From Candidatus Paracaedibacteraceae bacterium UBA6184 (GTDB taxonomy: Bacteria; Pseudomonadota; Alphaproteobacteria; UBA6184): 7,526 nucleotides of DNA. Both the position numbers and the translations under genes were made by a program. The DNA lies in NCBI GenBank assembly GCA_002422845.1, contig DITM01000019.1:3395-10920 (forward strand), written 5' to 3'. Under the pieces are notes generated by a model. The model had not been told where the DNA came from and ran no database searches. It worked only from the letters and a program-made list of their open reading frames with translations. This document shows, piece after piece, positions 1-5,954 of this stretch (position 1 is the stretch's first letter; every line of letters begins with the position of its first letter).

Positions 1-107
1 CTTAATTTATTCATATATCGCAAAAACTCAGTTTTTTGGATTGCTTGGTTATTATGTTGTGGCGGCGGCGGGGTGGGCTCGTTGGGATTTCACATTTGTT
101 CAGGTGG

Positions 108-123
108 GCCCCAATATTGGGGC
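108..123. repeat. 16-bp perfect palindrome at the edge of the tandem array
   Basis: GCCCCAATATTGGGGC is its own reverse complement. Its right half, ATTGGGGC, is the first 8 bases of the first 85-bp repeat unit, so the left half is an inverted copy of the unit's start. It lies just after a G-rich patch (about 57-80, GGCGGCGGCGGGGTGGG) that stands out in AT-rich surroundings. It could be a recombination junction or a dyad-symmetric protein site. The sequence does not show which. Confidence 0.6.
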
Positions 124-409
124 AAGAACTACTCTCCCTCTCAAACATAAAAATCAAATTCAGAGTTTCTCAACGGCATGTTGCCAGATGAGTCTTAATC
201 ATTGGGGCAAGAACTACTCTCCCCCTCAAACATAAAAATCAAATTCAGAGTTTCTCAACGGCACGTTGCTAGATGAGTCTCAATCATTGGAGCAAGAACT
301 ACTTCCCCTCGCAAACATAAAAATCAAATTCAGAGTTTCTCAACGGCACGTTGCTAGATGAGTCTCAATCATTGGGGCAAGAACTACTCTCCCTCTCAAA
401 CATAAAAAT
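116..409. repeat. 85-bp tandem repeat, about 3.5 copies
   Basis: Units start at 116, 201, 286 and 371, each beginning ATTGGGGCAAGAAC (ATTGGAGC in the third). The fourth stops matching after 39 bases (371-409). Unit 1 differs from unit 2 at 4 positions and unit 2 from unit 3 at 5, so units are about 94-95% identical; the partial fourth equals the start of unit 1. The period is not a multiple of three, so this is not a protein repeat. Each full unit contains a small hairpin, CAACG-GCA-CGTTG (256-268 and 341-353; unit 1 at 171-183 has a T that would leave a G-U pair), and a looser ATGA...TCAT pair. The repeats abut without unique spacers, so it is not CRISPR. It is a minisatellite-like array of unknown role. 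Confidence 0.95.
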
Positions 410-686
410 TAGAAAATTTAGAACAAAAACCATCAAATCTAAAGTAGTTTCGAAAAAAGAACTTCTCCAAATTGAAAGTTTAGATTGTCGAAGCGTGAAA
501 TAACATGTATTTTTAAGATGAACAATTTTTAACCTGAGAAGAAAATATGACATACACTATTAAAGTGCCCTCGCTGTACTTAGATTCGCGTATTTTTTTC
601 TTTTCTATGCTTTATAACACTTTAACACAGAATATCGGGTTGGTTTTTCAAAAAACCTATAATATTAATATCTTATTGAGGAAATT
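410..686 (+). other. Gene-free AT-rich leader upstream of rne
   Basis: No convincing gene is seen between the tandem array and rne. Short open frames on both strands have no ribosome binding site and low-complexity products. A weak promoter-like pair lies at 485-490 (TTGTCG) and 508-513 (TATTTT) with a 17-bp spacer. A short A/T-rich hairpin with GGTTTT/AAAACC arms lies at 642-657. RNase E genes often have long leaders through which the enzyme controls its own mRNA; that is family knowledge and is not demonstrated here. Confidence 0.5.
658..682 (+). promoter_or_regulatory. Possible rne -10 box and ribosome binding site
   Basis: A perfect TATAAT lies at 658-663, but there is no good -35 hexamer at the expected distance; TTGGTT at 640-645 is too close. 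In this AT-rich sequence the box may be chance. GAGGA at 678-682 is a good Shine-Dalgarno match 4 nt before the rne ATG at 687 and supports that start. Confidence 0.35.
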
Positions 687-2672
687 ATGTCGAAACGCAT
701 GCTTATTGATGCCAGGCAGTCTGAAGAAACACGGGTTGTCATTACATCGACCCACGATGGTCGATTATTGGAATACGATTATGAAAGTTCAAGTCGTAAA
801 ATTATTAAAGGAAATATTTATTTGGCAAAGGTGGTTCGAATTGAGCCATCGTTACAAGCAGCTTTTGTTGAATATGGTCAAGAACGTCATGGCTTTTTAC
901 CCTTCAGCGATATCCATCCGGATTATTATCGGTTACCCGATAATGAGCCCGCAAAAGATGCTAACGTAACTACGGAAGAGCCCTCCCCTAAAAAGGCCTC
1001 TACTGTTTCAGAAGACCTTCAAGCACCTGCGGTGGAACACGCCGTTGAGGGGGATGCACCTATTGCGACCGAAGAAGATGCAGAAAATATCTCATCATTT
1101 CGTCGTGAAAGAATGTACCGCCATCATAAAATTCAGGAAGTGATCAAAAAAGGTCAAGTCATTCTTGTGCAAGTTGCTCGTGAACAACGCGGTGAAAAAG
1201 GTGCGGCTTTAACCACTTACTTAACGTTAGCGGGACGTTATTGCGTCTTGATGCCTAATGCAGGGCGCGCCGGCGGAGTTTCCCGTAAAATTAATGATAA
1301 TGGCGATCGTCAACGTTTGAAACGTATCTTGGATGGCATTGACGTCCCCGAAGGAATGGGTTTAATCATTCGTACGGCGGGTATGGATCGTACCAAGATT
1401 GAAATCAAAAAAGACTTAGACTATTTGCAACGCATTTGGCAAAAGATCCGGGATTTGACCCTAGCATCGACAGCCCCTCAATTAATTCATACTGAAGGAA
1501 ATATCCTACAGCGTGCTATCCGTGATTTATATACAAAAGACATTGATGACATTACTGTAGAGGGTGATGAAGCGTTTCAGATTACGCGAAGCTATATGAA
1601 AATTTTGATGCCGACGCATGTGAAAAAAGTAAAGGCCTACGAAGACACGGCTGTTCCTATGTTCCAGCACCATCATGTTGAAGAACAACTGAGTGCGATT
1701 CAAGATACAAAAGTACAATTGAAATCCGGTGGGTACTTAGTGATCGATACGACCGAGGCATTGGTTGCCATTGATGTGAACTCTGGACGATCCACAAAAG
1801 AACGACACATTGATGATACGGCTCTTAGAACAAATTTGGAAGCTGCTGAAGAAGTTGCCCGTCAATTACGTCTTCGTGACTTAGCTGGATTAATCGTCAT
1901 CGACTTTATTGATATGGACACTGAAGAGCATAATACTCAGGTTGAAAAGCAATTAAAGGATTGCCTGCAAGAAGATCGCGCACGTATTCAAGTGGGAACC
2001 ATCAGTTCATTTGGTTTGTTGGAAATGTCACGTCAACGATTGCGCCCAAGTCTATTTGAATCCACCATGACACTGTGTGATCATTGCAACGGCACTGGAC
2101 ATGTCAGAGACAGCCTAAGCCTAGCCTTGCAAGCTTTCAGAGTTTTAGAAAGCAATATTATTAATGCTAAGGCTGAAGATCAATTTACGTTAATATTGCC
2201 TGTGGCATCTGCGTTTGTGTTGTTTAACCACAAACGTCGCCAGTTAACTCAGCTAGAAGATACGTACAAAGTTAGCATCGATATTCGTTTGGATGAAAAA
2301 TTAATAGGTGATGAATTTAAACTAACGCAAAACGATAAAGAAATTAAAAGCTTTTATCGTCCTTCAAAACGTCAAGCTCCCAAGCCCTATCCAACAGCTA
2401 TAAAGGCGCATGAAAAGCCAAAATTGCAACCGATTGAAATGTATGATTTGCAAGATGAAGCCTTGATTGAAAGTTATGCTCCGACAACTGAAACTGCTCC
2501 AGAAGGTGAACGTCGTCACAATAACAATCACAACCGTAATCGTCGCTTTAATGATCGTCGCAACAATCATCGCAATCGAAAGTTTAATGATCGTCGTAAC
2601 GAAAACCAAGCTGCTCCCTCTTCAACTCAAGAAAAAAAGCCTTGGTGGAAACGGTTATTGCAAGGATCATAA
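687..2672 (+). CDS. rne: Ribonuclease E/G family endoribonuclease
   Basis: Endoribonuclease that cuts single-stranded AU-rich RNA in mRNA decay and in rRNA/tRNA processing; probably bound at the inner face of the membrane. It has 661 residues. The S1 domain starts near residue 38 (GNIYLAKVVRIEPSLQAAFVEYG) and is interrupted by an acidic insert at about 85-140, as usual in alphaproteobacteria. The catalytic DNase I-like part holds AIDVNSGR (Asp363) and VIDFIDMD (Asp406), matching E. coli Asp303 and Asp346 with a constant offset of 60. The zinc-link cysteines are Cys464 and Cys467 (CDHC). The C-terminus is short: an Arg/Asn-rich stretch (609-640) with a 12-residue internal repeat (FNDRRN at 621 and 633) and a KKPWWKRLL end. 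The long E. coli-type degradosome scaffold is missing. The ATG is supported by GAGGA 4 nt upstream. The M48 gene follows 5 bp after the stop. Confidence 0.96.
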   Translation: MSKRMLIDARQSEETRVVITSTHDGRLLEYDYESSSRKIIKGNIYLAKVVRIEPSLQAAFVEYGQERHGFLPFSDIHPDYYRLPDNEPAKDANVTTEEPSPKKASTVSEDLQAPAVEHAVEGDAPIATEEDAENISSFRRERMYRHHKIQEVIKKGQVILVQVAREQRGEKGAALTTYLTLAGRYCVLMPNAGRAGGVSRKINDNGDRQRLKRILDGIDVPEGMGLIIRTAGMDRTKIEIKKDLDYLQRIWQKIRDLTLASTAPQLIHTEGNILQRAIRDLYTKDIDDITVEGDEAFQITRSYMKILMPTHVKKVKAYEDTAVPMFQHHHVEEQLSAIQDTKVQLKSGGYLVIDTTEALVAIDVNSGRSTKERHIDDTALRTNLEAAEEVARQLRLRDLAGLIVIDFIDMDTEEHNTQVEKQLKDCLQEDRARIQVGTISSFGLLEMSRQRLRPSLFESTMTLCDHCNGTGHVRDSLSLALQAFRVLESNIINAKAEDQFTLILPVASAFVLFNHKRRQLTQLEDTYKVSIDIRLDEKLIGDEFKLTQNDKEIKSFYRPSKRQAPKPYPTAIKAHEKPKLQPIEMYDLQDEALIESYAPTTETAPEGERRHNNNHNRNRRFNDRRNNHRNRKFNDRRNENQAAPSSTQEKKPWWKRLLQGS

Positions 2673-2677
2673 AAACT

Positions 2678-4063
2678 ATGTTGAAACGTATAATACTACT
2701 ACTATTAGTGTTCATAGGAGGGGTCACCCCTCCTGCCGTTCATGCGGATACCGCACAATGGAAGCAGGGTCATATTTATCGAGACCCTCAACTTGAAAAT
2801 TTCTTATTAAAGCTGTTGCAACCTTTGTACAAAGCCGCAGGGTTAAACCCATCTTTGGTTCAACCCCGAGTGATTGTGAATCCGGTATATAACGCCTTTG
2901 CCACCCTTGAAAATTTAATTGTTGTTCACACTGGTTTTTTTGCGCAAACAGGAACGGTTGAAGAGATGGCGGGTGTTTTGGCTCACGAGACAGGACACCA
3001 AGCAGGCCGGCATATTATGCGTACGTTTTCTGGCGTGCTGCCAAAAGCTGCAACCACTATGATTTTGGGTGCTGCCTTAGGTGGAGTGTTAAGCGTCATA
3101 ACTGGCCATCCTGAAATTGGAATGGCTGGAATATTGGGAGCTCAAAATATCGCAACCAGTCAATTTACTGCATATTCAAGAATGCAAGAGCGAACTGCGG
3201 ACGATTATGCGGTTCGGCTGATGAAAAAATTAAACTGGCCATTGTCTGGGTTTAGAAATGCAACCGAAACGATGCTGAACTTAACAAAAGAACGCGGTTC
3301 AAAGGATGTACCAATCTATTTACAGACACATCCAGCCAGCATTGAACGCCGTGAATATGTGGATCAGTTTATGACTGCAAGCTATAAAGGCTCTATGTCA
3401 GACGACTATCAATATGCATTTAAAATGGCAAAGGCGCGCTGTGCTGCATTTACTCAAGGCTCAGATGAAATCGGAGGGCTGTATCCAGATCAAACTAAAC
3501 CAGAAGCACTCTATGCAAACGCATTAATGATGGGCATCTCTGGACAGTACTCAGAAGCACTTCGATTAATGTCAGAATTGATAACTCGATATCCTAATGA
3601 TCCTTATTTATTATTTGCACGCAGCGAAATATATCAAGCCACAGGCATTGGAGATAAGGCATTAGCTGACATTAATTCGGCAATTAATCTGGCTGAACGC
3701 ACCAGCAATACAGGGCGTAAAGAAGTGATTATGCGGTTTGAACGTGCAACGATTTACGTGATCTTAAAACGAGGTCAAGACGCATTAAAAGAAATGTCGT
3801 TCATTGATCAATTGGACACAGACTTACGACGCAGTCCAAGTTTTTGGGATCAGTATTCACGCGTATATGATCTAATGGGTAACAAGGTAATGGTTTCCTA
3901 CGCCTTGGCAGAAGCAAATTTAGCAATGAAAAATTTAAATGGAGTTGAGCGTTATTTAAATGCTGGAAAAGCTGATGCAAAACAAGGCTCTGTAGAGTGG
4001 ATGAAGTTAAAAGATTTGGAATTGCGATTGGAACAAATTAGAGCGAATCCTTCATCAAATTAG
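2678..4063 (+). CDS. M48 family metalloprotease with C-terminal TPR-like region
   Basis: Probable periplasmic zinc protease of the BepA/YfgC-like M48 group, which works in envelope protein quality control. The 461 residues begin with a signal peptide (MLKRIILLLLVFIGG, likely cleaved after VHA at 21-23). The zinc and catalytic motif is HETGH (103-107), and the third zinc ligand is probably Glu171 in ERTADD. NPVYNAFA (68-75) and THPASIERR (217-225) are other family marks. A stretch rich in Gly, Ala and Ile (124-155) lies between the active-site helices. Residues from about 270 onward are helical, with TPR-like pairs such as ALYANALMMGISGQYSEAL. I chose the ATG at 2678 because it starts the signal peptide directly; AAGGA at 2662-2666 lies upstream with a long 11-nt spacing. 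A TTG at 2642 inside rne would add 12 residues before the signal peptide. It is probably co-transcribed with rne. Confidence 0.93.
   Translation: MLKRIILLLLVFIGGVTPPAVHADTAQWKQGHIYRDPQLENFLLKLLQPLYKAAGLNPSLVQPRVIVNPVYNAFATLENLIVVHTGFFAQTGTVEEMAGVLAHETGHQAGRHIMRTFSGVLPKAATTMILGAALGGVLSVITGHPEIGMAGILGAQNIATSQFTAYSRMQERTADDYAVRLMKKLNWPLSGFRNATETMLNLTKERGSKDVPIYLQTHPASIERREYVDQFMTASYKGSMSDDYQYAFKMAKARCAAFTQGSDEIGGLYPDQTKPEALYANALMMGISGQYSEALRLMSELITRYPNDPYLLFARSEIYQATGIGDKALADINSAINLAERTSNTGRKEVIMRFERATIYVILKRGQDALKEMSFIDQLDTDLRRSPSFWDQYSRVYDLMGNKVMVSYALAEANLAMKNLNGVERYLNAGKADAKQGSVEWMKLKDLELRLEQIRANPSSN
2716..2734 (+). other. Perfect GC-rich hairpin inside the signal-peptide codons
   Basis: AGGAGGGGT and ACCCCTCCT are perfect inverted copies around a single C. 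The likely RNA stem is 8 bp with a TCA loop. It lies 44 bases after the rne stop and encodes IGGVTPP of the M48 signal peptide. It has no T-run, so it is not an intrinsic terminator. It could protect the rne 3' end or slow translation during export, or it may be a codon accident. The left arm contains AGGAGG, but no in-frame start follows at a suitable distance. Confidence 0.5.
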
Positions 4064-4117
4064 GCAACGTGACGCTGCACCCGTTAGATGGATCTTAAAC
4101 ATTCACCCCACATGTAT

Positions 4118-4150
4118 AGGGCTCTTGGCGCGCAAAACGCCCTTGAGCCT
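4118..4150 (+). terminator. Imperfect hairpin after the M48 gene, weak terminator candidate
   Basis: AGGGCTCTTGGCG at 4118-4130 can pair with CGCCCTTGAGCCT at 4138-4150 around a CGCAAAA loop, with a bulged G and a small internal loop. It starts 54 bases after the M48 stop, where the rne-M48 transcript could end. No T-run follows (GTCGCTTG), so as an intrinsic terminator it is weak. It may instead be a 3'-end stabilising stem. Confidence 0.3.
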
Positions 4151-4237
4151 GTCGCTTGATTTGGCAACGGTAAAGCTCGATGTTTTAAAAAACTTGAAAT
4201 TTTTGATGTGTCATCAGAATGATATCAGAGTGTTGTT

Positions 4238-4271
4238 TGTAACATGTGTCAGACCACATCGGATCTAACTT
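4238..4271 (+). repeat. Left arm of 34-bp inverted repeat
   Basis: Starts TGTAACATGTGTCAGACC and is matched at 29 of 34 positions by the reverse complement of 7379-7412. The arms point at each other and enclose the dsbA-like, accB and accC genes. The outer ends would read TG...CA, a form common in insertion-sequence termini. ATGTGTCA (4244-4251) also occurs just outside, at 4206-4213. No target-site duplication is visible. It may be two remnants of one IS family rather than the ends of one element. Confidence 0.7.
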
Positions 4272-4308
4272 AACGAATGCAACGACGCGCTGCCCTTTTG
4301 GCCTCGTC

Positions 4309-4471
4309 CCCCGATGGGGCTCTCCGTGAATGACCCACTTTGCTGGCGGCCCTCCGCCGAAAAACCTGCTTCCGGTTTTACCCACCACAACATACAGCTT
4401 CTCCGTTTCCTTTAAAAGATTAACACCTTTTAAGGATTGATGGGGACTCTGTTCTTGACAGAACAGTCCCC
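4309..4471. other. Cluster of five hairpins in the M48/dsbA-like gap
   Basis: Five inverted repeats lie in series: CCCC-GAT-GGGG (4309-4319); GGCGG-CCCT-CCGCC (4345-4358); AAAACC-TGCTTCC-GGTTTT (4361-4379); CCTTTAAAAG paired with CTTTTAAGG with one bulged T (4409-4435); and GGGGACTCTGTTCT-TGAC-AGAACAGTCCCC with a 2-nt bulge (4442-4471). The stretch looks more GC-rich than its flanks. No T-run follows any stem. I compared it from memory with tmRNA, RNase P RNA, SRP RNA and 6S RNA and saw no match to their core motifs. It could be an unknown structured RNA or debris of a mobile element. The strand is undetermined. Confidence 0.4.
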
Positions 4472-4611
4472 TTCGACTAATGTTCAGCATATACGTTGTG
4501 AATCTCTCAGCCCAAAGTAAGCTATACGCACAGACTACACAGTCCGTGAACTAACCAGCACCTTTAACCTATCAAATAAAAATTAACAAAAACTAAACAT
4601 TACGCATTATT

Positions 4612-4645
4612 TTGAACAACTAATAAAAATATGTTAGATTATACT
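4612..4645 (+). promoter_or_regulatory. Probable promoter of the dsbA-like/accB/accC operon
   Basis: TATACT at 4640-4645 is a good -10 box, 29 bases before the ATG. TTGAAC at 4612-4617 resembles a -35 box, but it is 22 bp from TATACT. It pairs better by spacing (17 bp) with the weaker TAGATT at 4635-4640. The surrounding A/T-rich sequence fits a promoter. The exact pairing is uncertain. Confidence 0.5.
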
Positions 4646-4674
4646 GATATGAAAACTATACAAGGACCATTAGC

Positions 4675-5463
4675 ATGAAAAAACAACTTTCCGTTCTTTT
4701 AGTAACGTCTGCGTTTTTAGTAGGCTGTAACAAAAAAGAAAAAGTTCAAGAAGAAGTAAAATCAGTCGATCAACAAACTGAACAAACCGTATTCAGCAAA
4801 GCACAAGTTGCCGCACTTGAGCAAATTGTTCATAAATATATTGTGAATAACCCAAATGTGCTTGCAGAATCTATTATGAACCTTCAAAAGCAAGTGGCTG
4901 ACAAACAACAAGAAAAAGTTGTTGAGTTGTTAATGCAAAACAAAGCAGAACTTGAAAAAACTGCAGGATTACCATTTGTAGGCTCTCCAAGCGCAGATGT
5001 AACAGTATTGATGTTTGGGGATTACACGGATCCAAAATCAAAAGCAATGTTCAAAATTTACCAAAACATGGCACTCAAAGATAAAGGGTTCCGTATCATT
5101 TTCAGATTCTTGCCAGATACGTCATCGTTAGCTCAAAAGGCTGCACGTATTGCAATGGCAATGAATGACCAAGGTCTGTTTGAAAAGTTTCACGAAAAAA
5201 TCATGTCTACCACTGAAATGTTAACCGAAACAGTGTTGTTGGACATTGCTGGAAATATCCCTGGTGTTAACCGCTCAAAACTAGATTCAGATATTGATGC
5301 CGGAAAAACAAAGGAAACTCTTCTAAGCAACCGAACTCTTGCTGAAAAATTGGGCATCTCTCAAGCCCCTGGCTATATTATTGGCGATTACTTGCTAAAG
5401 CAACCCATCGGGGCTGAAGACTTAGAAGCAGTGATCAAAAACATCCGCGACAAAAAGAAATAG
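4675..5463 (+). CDS. DsbA-family thioredoxin-fold lipoprotein lacking the CXXC motif
   Basis: A lipoprotein of 262 residues. The signal peptide MKKQLSVLLVTSAFLVGC ends in a lipobox (LVGC, Cys18). A Lys/Glu/Gln-rich tether follows (19-40), then a helical N-terminal region (VHKYIVNNPNVLAESIMNLQ, 52-71) typical of alphaproteobacterial DsbA/Com1/ScsC-like proteins. The thioredoxin fold starts at VGSPSADVTVLMFGDY (102-117). Where the family has CPYC or CPHC, this protein has DPKS (119-122), and there is no cysteine apart from Cys18. The cis-proline region is kept (QAPGYIIGDY, Pro232). It should therefore lack thiol-disulfide oxidase activity and may act as a chaperone or structural protein; that is inference. 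AAGGA at 4662-4666 lies 8 nt before the ATG. accB starts 15 nt after the stop. Confidence 0.9.
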   Translation: MKKQLSVLLVTSAFLVGCNKKEKVQEEVKSVDQQTEQTVFSKAQVAALEQIVHKYIVNNPNVLAESIMNLQKQVADKQQEKVVELLMQNKAELEKTAGLPFVGSPSADVTVLMFGDYTDPKSKAMFKIYQNMALKDKGFRIIFRFLPDTSSLAQKAARIAMAMNDQGLFEKFHEKIMSTTEMLTETVLLDIAGNIPGVNRSKLDSDIDAGKTKETLLSNRTLAEKLGISQAPGYIIGDYLLKQPIGAEDLEAVIKNIRDKKK

Positions 5464-5478
5464 GATCGAGTTACACCC

Positions 5479-5949
5479 ATGACCGATAAAAAGTTTTCAT
5501 TTGATATTGATCAAGCAGCGATTCAAGCCTTAGCAAAGGTATTGCAAGATGCGGATTTAAGCGAAATCGAATATGAGGATCAAGGCCGCCGAGTTCGCTT
5601 AACGCGTGCTCACACTCAAACAGTAATGATGGCACCTCAGCCGACAATGGCAGCAGCGTCACCAAGCGTTGCTCAACCTTCGGCTGAAGTGTCCGTTGCA
5701 AACCTAAAACAACATCCTGGCGCTTTAAAATCACCCATGGTTGGAACTTTATATGCCGCGCCTGAACCTGGAGCAGCAACGTTTACAAAGGTCGGCAACC
5801 GCGTCAACAAAGGAGACACTGTCTTTATTATCGAAGCTATGAAAGTTATGAACCCCATCAAAGCTCATACCAGCGGAATTGTTAAAGAAATATTCTTTAG
5901 CGATGGAAACCCCGTAGAGTACGGCGATGTGTTAATAGTTATTGAGTAA
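5479..5949 (+). CDS. accB: Biotin carboxyl carrier protein of acetyl-CoA carboxylase
   Basis: Carries biotin between the biotin carboxylase (AccC) and the carboxyltransferase (AccAD) in malonyl-CoA synthesis, in the cytoplasm. It has 156 residues, the family's usual length. The N-terminal part (DQAAIQALAKVLQDADLSEI...) is the usual BCCP dimer/assembly region. An Ala/Pro/Ser/Gln-rich linker covers about 48-76. The biotinyl domain (81-156) includes SPMVGTLY and the biotinylation motif EAMKVMNPI with Lys122. The ATG at 5479 gives the expected N-terminus. The ribosome binding site is weak: AGGA at 5462-5465 overlaps the preceding stop and is 13 nt away, and GAG at 5468-5470 is nearer. That suggests translational coupling. 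accC begins 5 nt after its stop. Confidence 0.97.
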   Translation: MTDKKFSFDIDQAAIQALAKVLQDADLSEIEYEDQGRRVRLTRAHTQTVMMAPQPTMAAASPSVAQPSAEVSVANLKQHPGALKSPMVGTLYAAPEPGAATFTKVGNRVNKGDTVFIIEAMKVMNPIKAHTSGIVKEIFFSDGNPVEYGDVLIVIE

Positions 5950-5954
5950 CCTTC

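Larger units (their letters stand above)
4185..4490 (-). pseudogene. Doubtful 101-codon ORF, unrecognised; possible remnant
   Basis: An open frame of 101 codons runs on the minus strand in the gap between the M48 and DsbA-like genes. I do not recognise the product. The middle (GKTGSRFFGGGPPAKWVIHG) is rich in Gly and Pro and could pass for a protein fragment. No Shine-Dalgarno is seen at a normal distance from the ATG at 4490. Against a gene, the same stretch contains several hairpins, and its last 28 codons run through the arm of a 34-bp inverted repeat found again at 7379-7412. There the matching frame gives a similar LD...SDTCY. It may be the decayed end of a mobile element or a chance frame. 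No function is assigned. Confidence 0.25.

Noticed and set aside
41..235. 64-codon + strand ORF at the start of the window
   Set aside because: It runs through the 85-bp tandem array, whose period is not a multiple of three, and has no ribosome binding site or recognisable product.
116..409. CRISPR array
   Set aside because: Units of 85 bp follow each other with no unique spacers and no cas genes are present.
365..553. 62-codon minus-strand ORF upstream of rne
   Set aside because: It overlaps the last repeat unit and AT-rich leader, has no Shine-Dalgarno and a low-complexity hydrophobic/aromatic product.
547..969. 140-codon + strand ORF overlapping the 5' end of rne
   Set aside because: Most of it is another frame of rne, which has clear domains and a good ribosome binding site; the upstream part is AT-rich and featureless.
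2642..2677. TTG start for the M48 gene inside rne
   Set aside because: It would put 12 extra residues before an evident signal peptide; the ATG at 2678 begins the signal peptide directly.
4068..4105. Possible diverged copy of the 85-bp unit after the M48 stop (AGATGGATCTTAAACATT versus AGATGAGTCTTAATCATT)
   Set aside because: Only about 18 bases align (15/18), and the rest of the unit does not continue; this could easily be chance.
4361..4379. SRP (4.5S) RNA, suggested by CCGGAAGCAGG on the minus strand
   Set aside because: The conserved motif is incomplete and the flanking helix does not fit; it is just a 6-bp hairpin.
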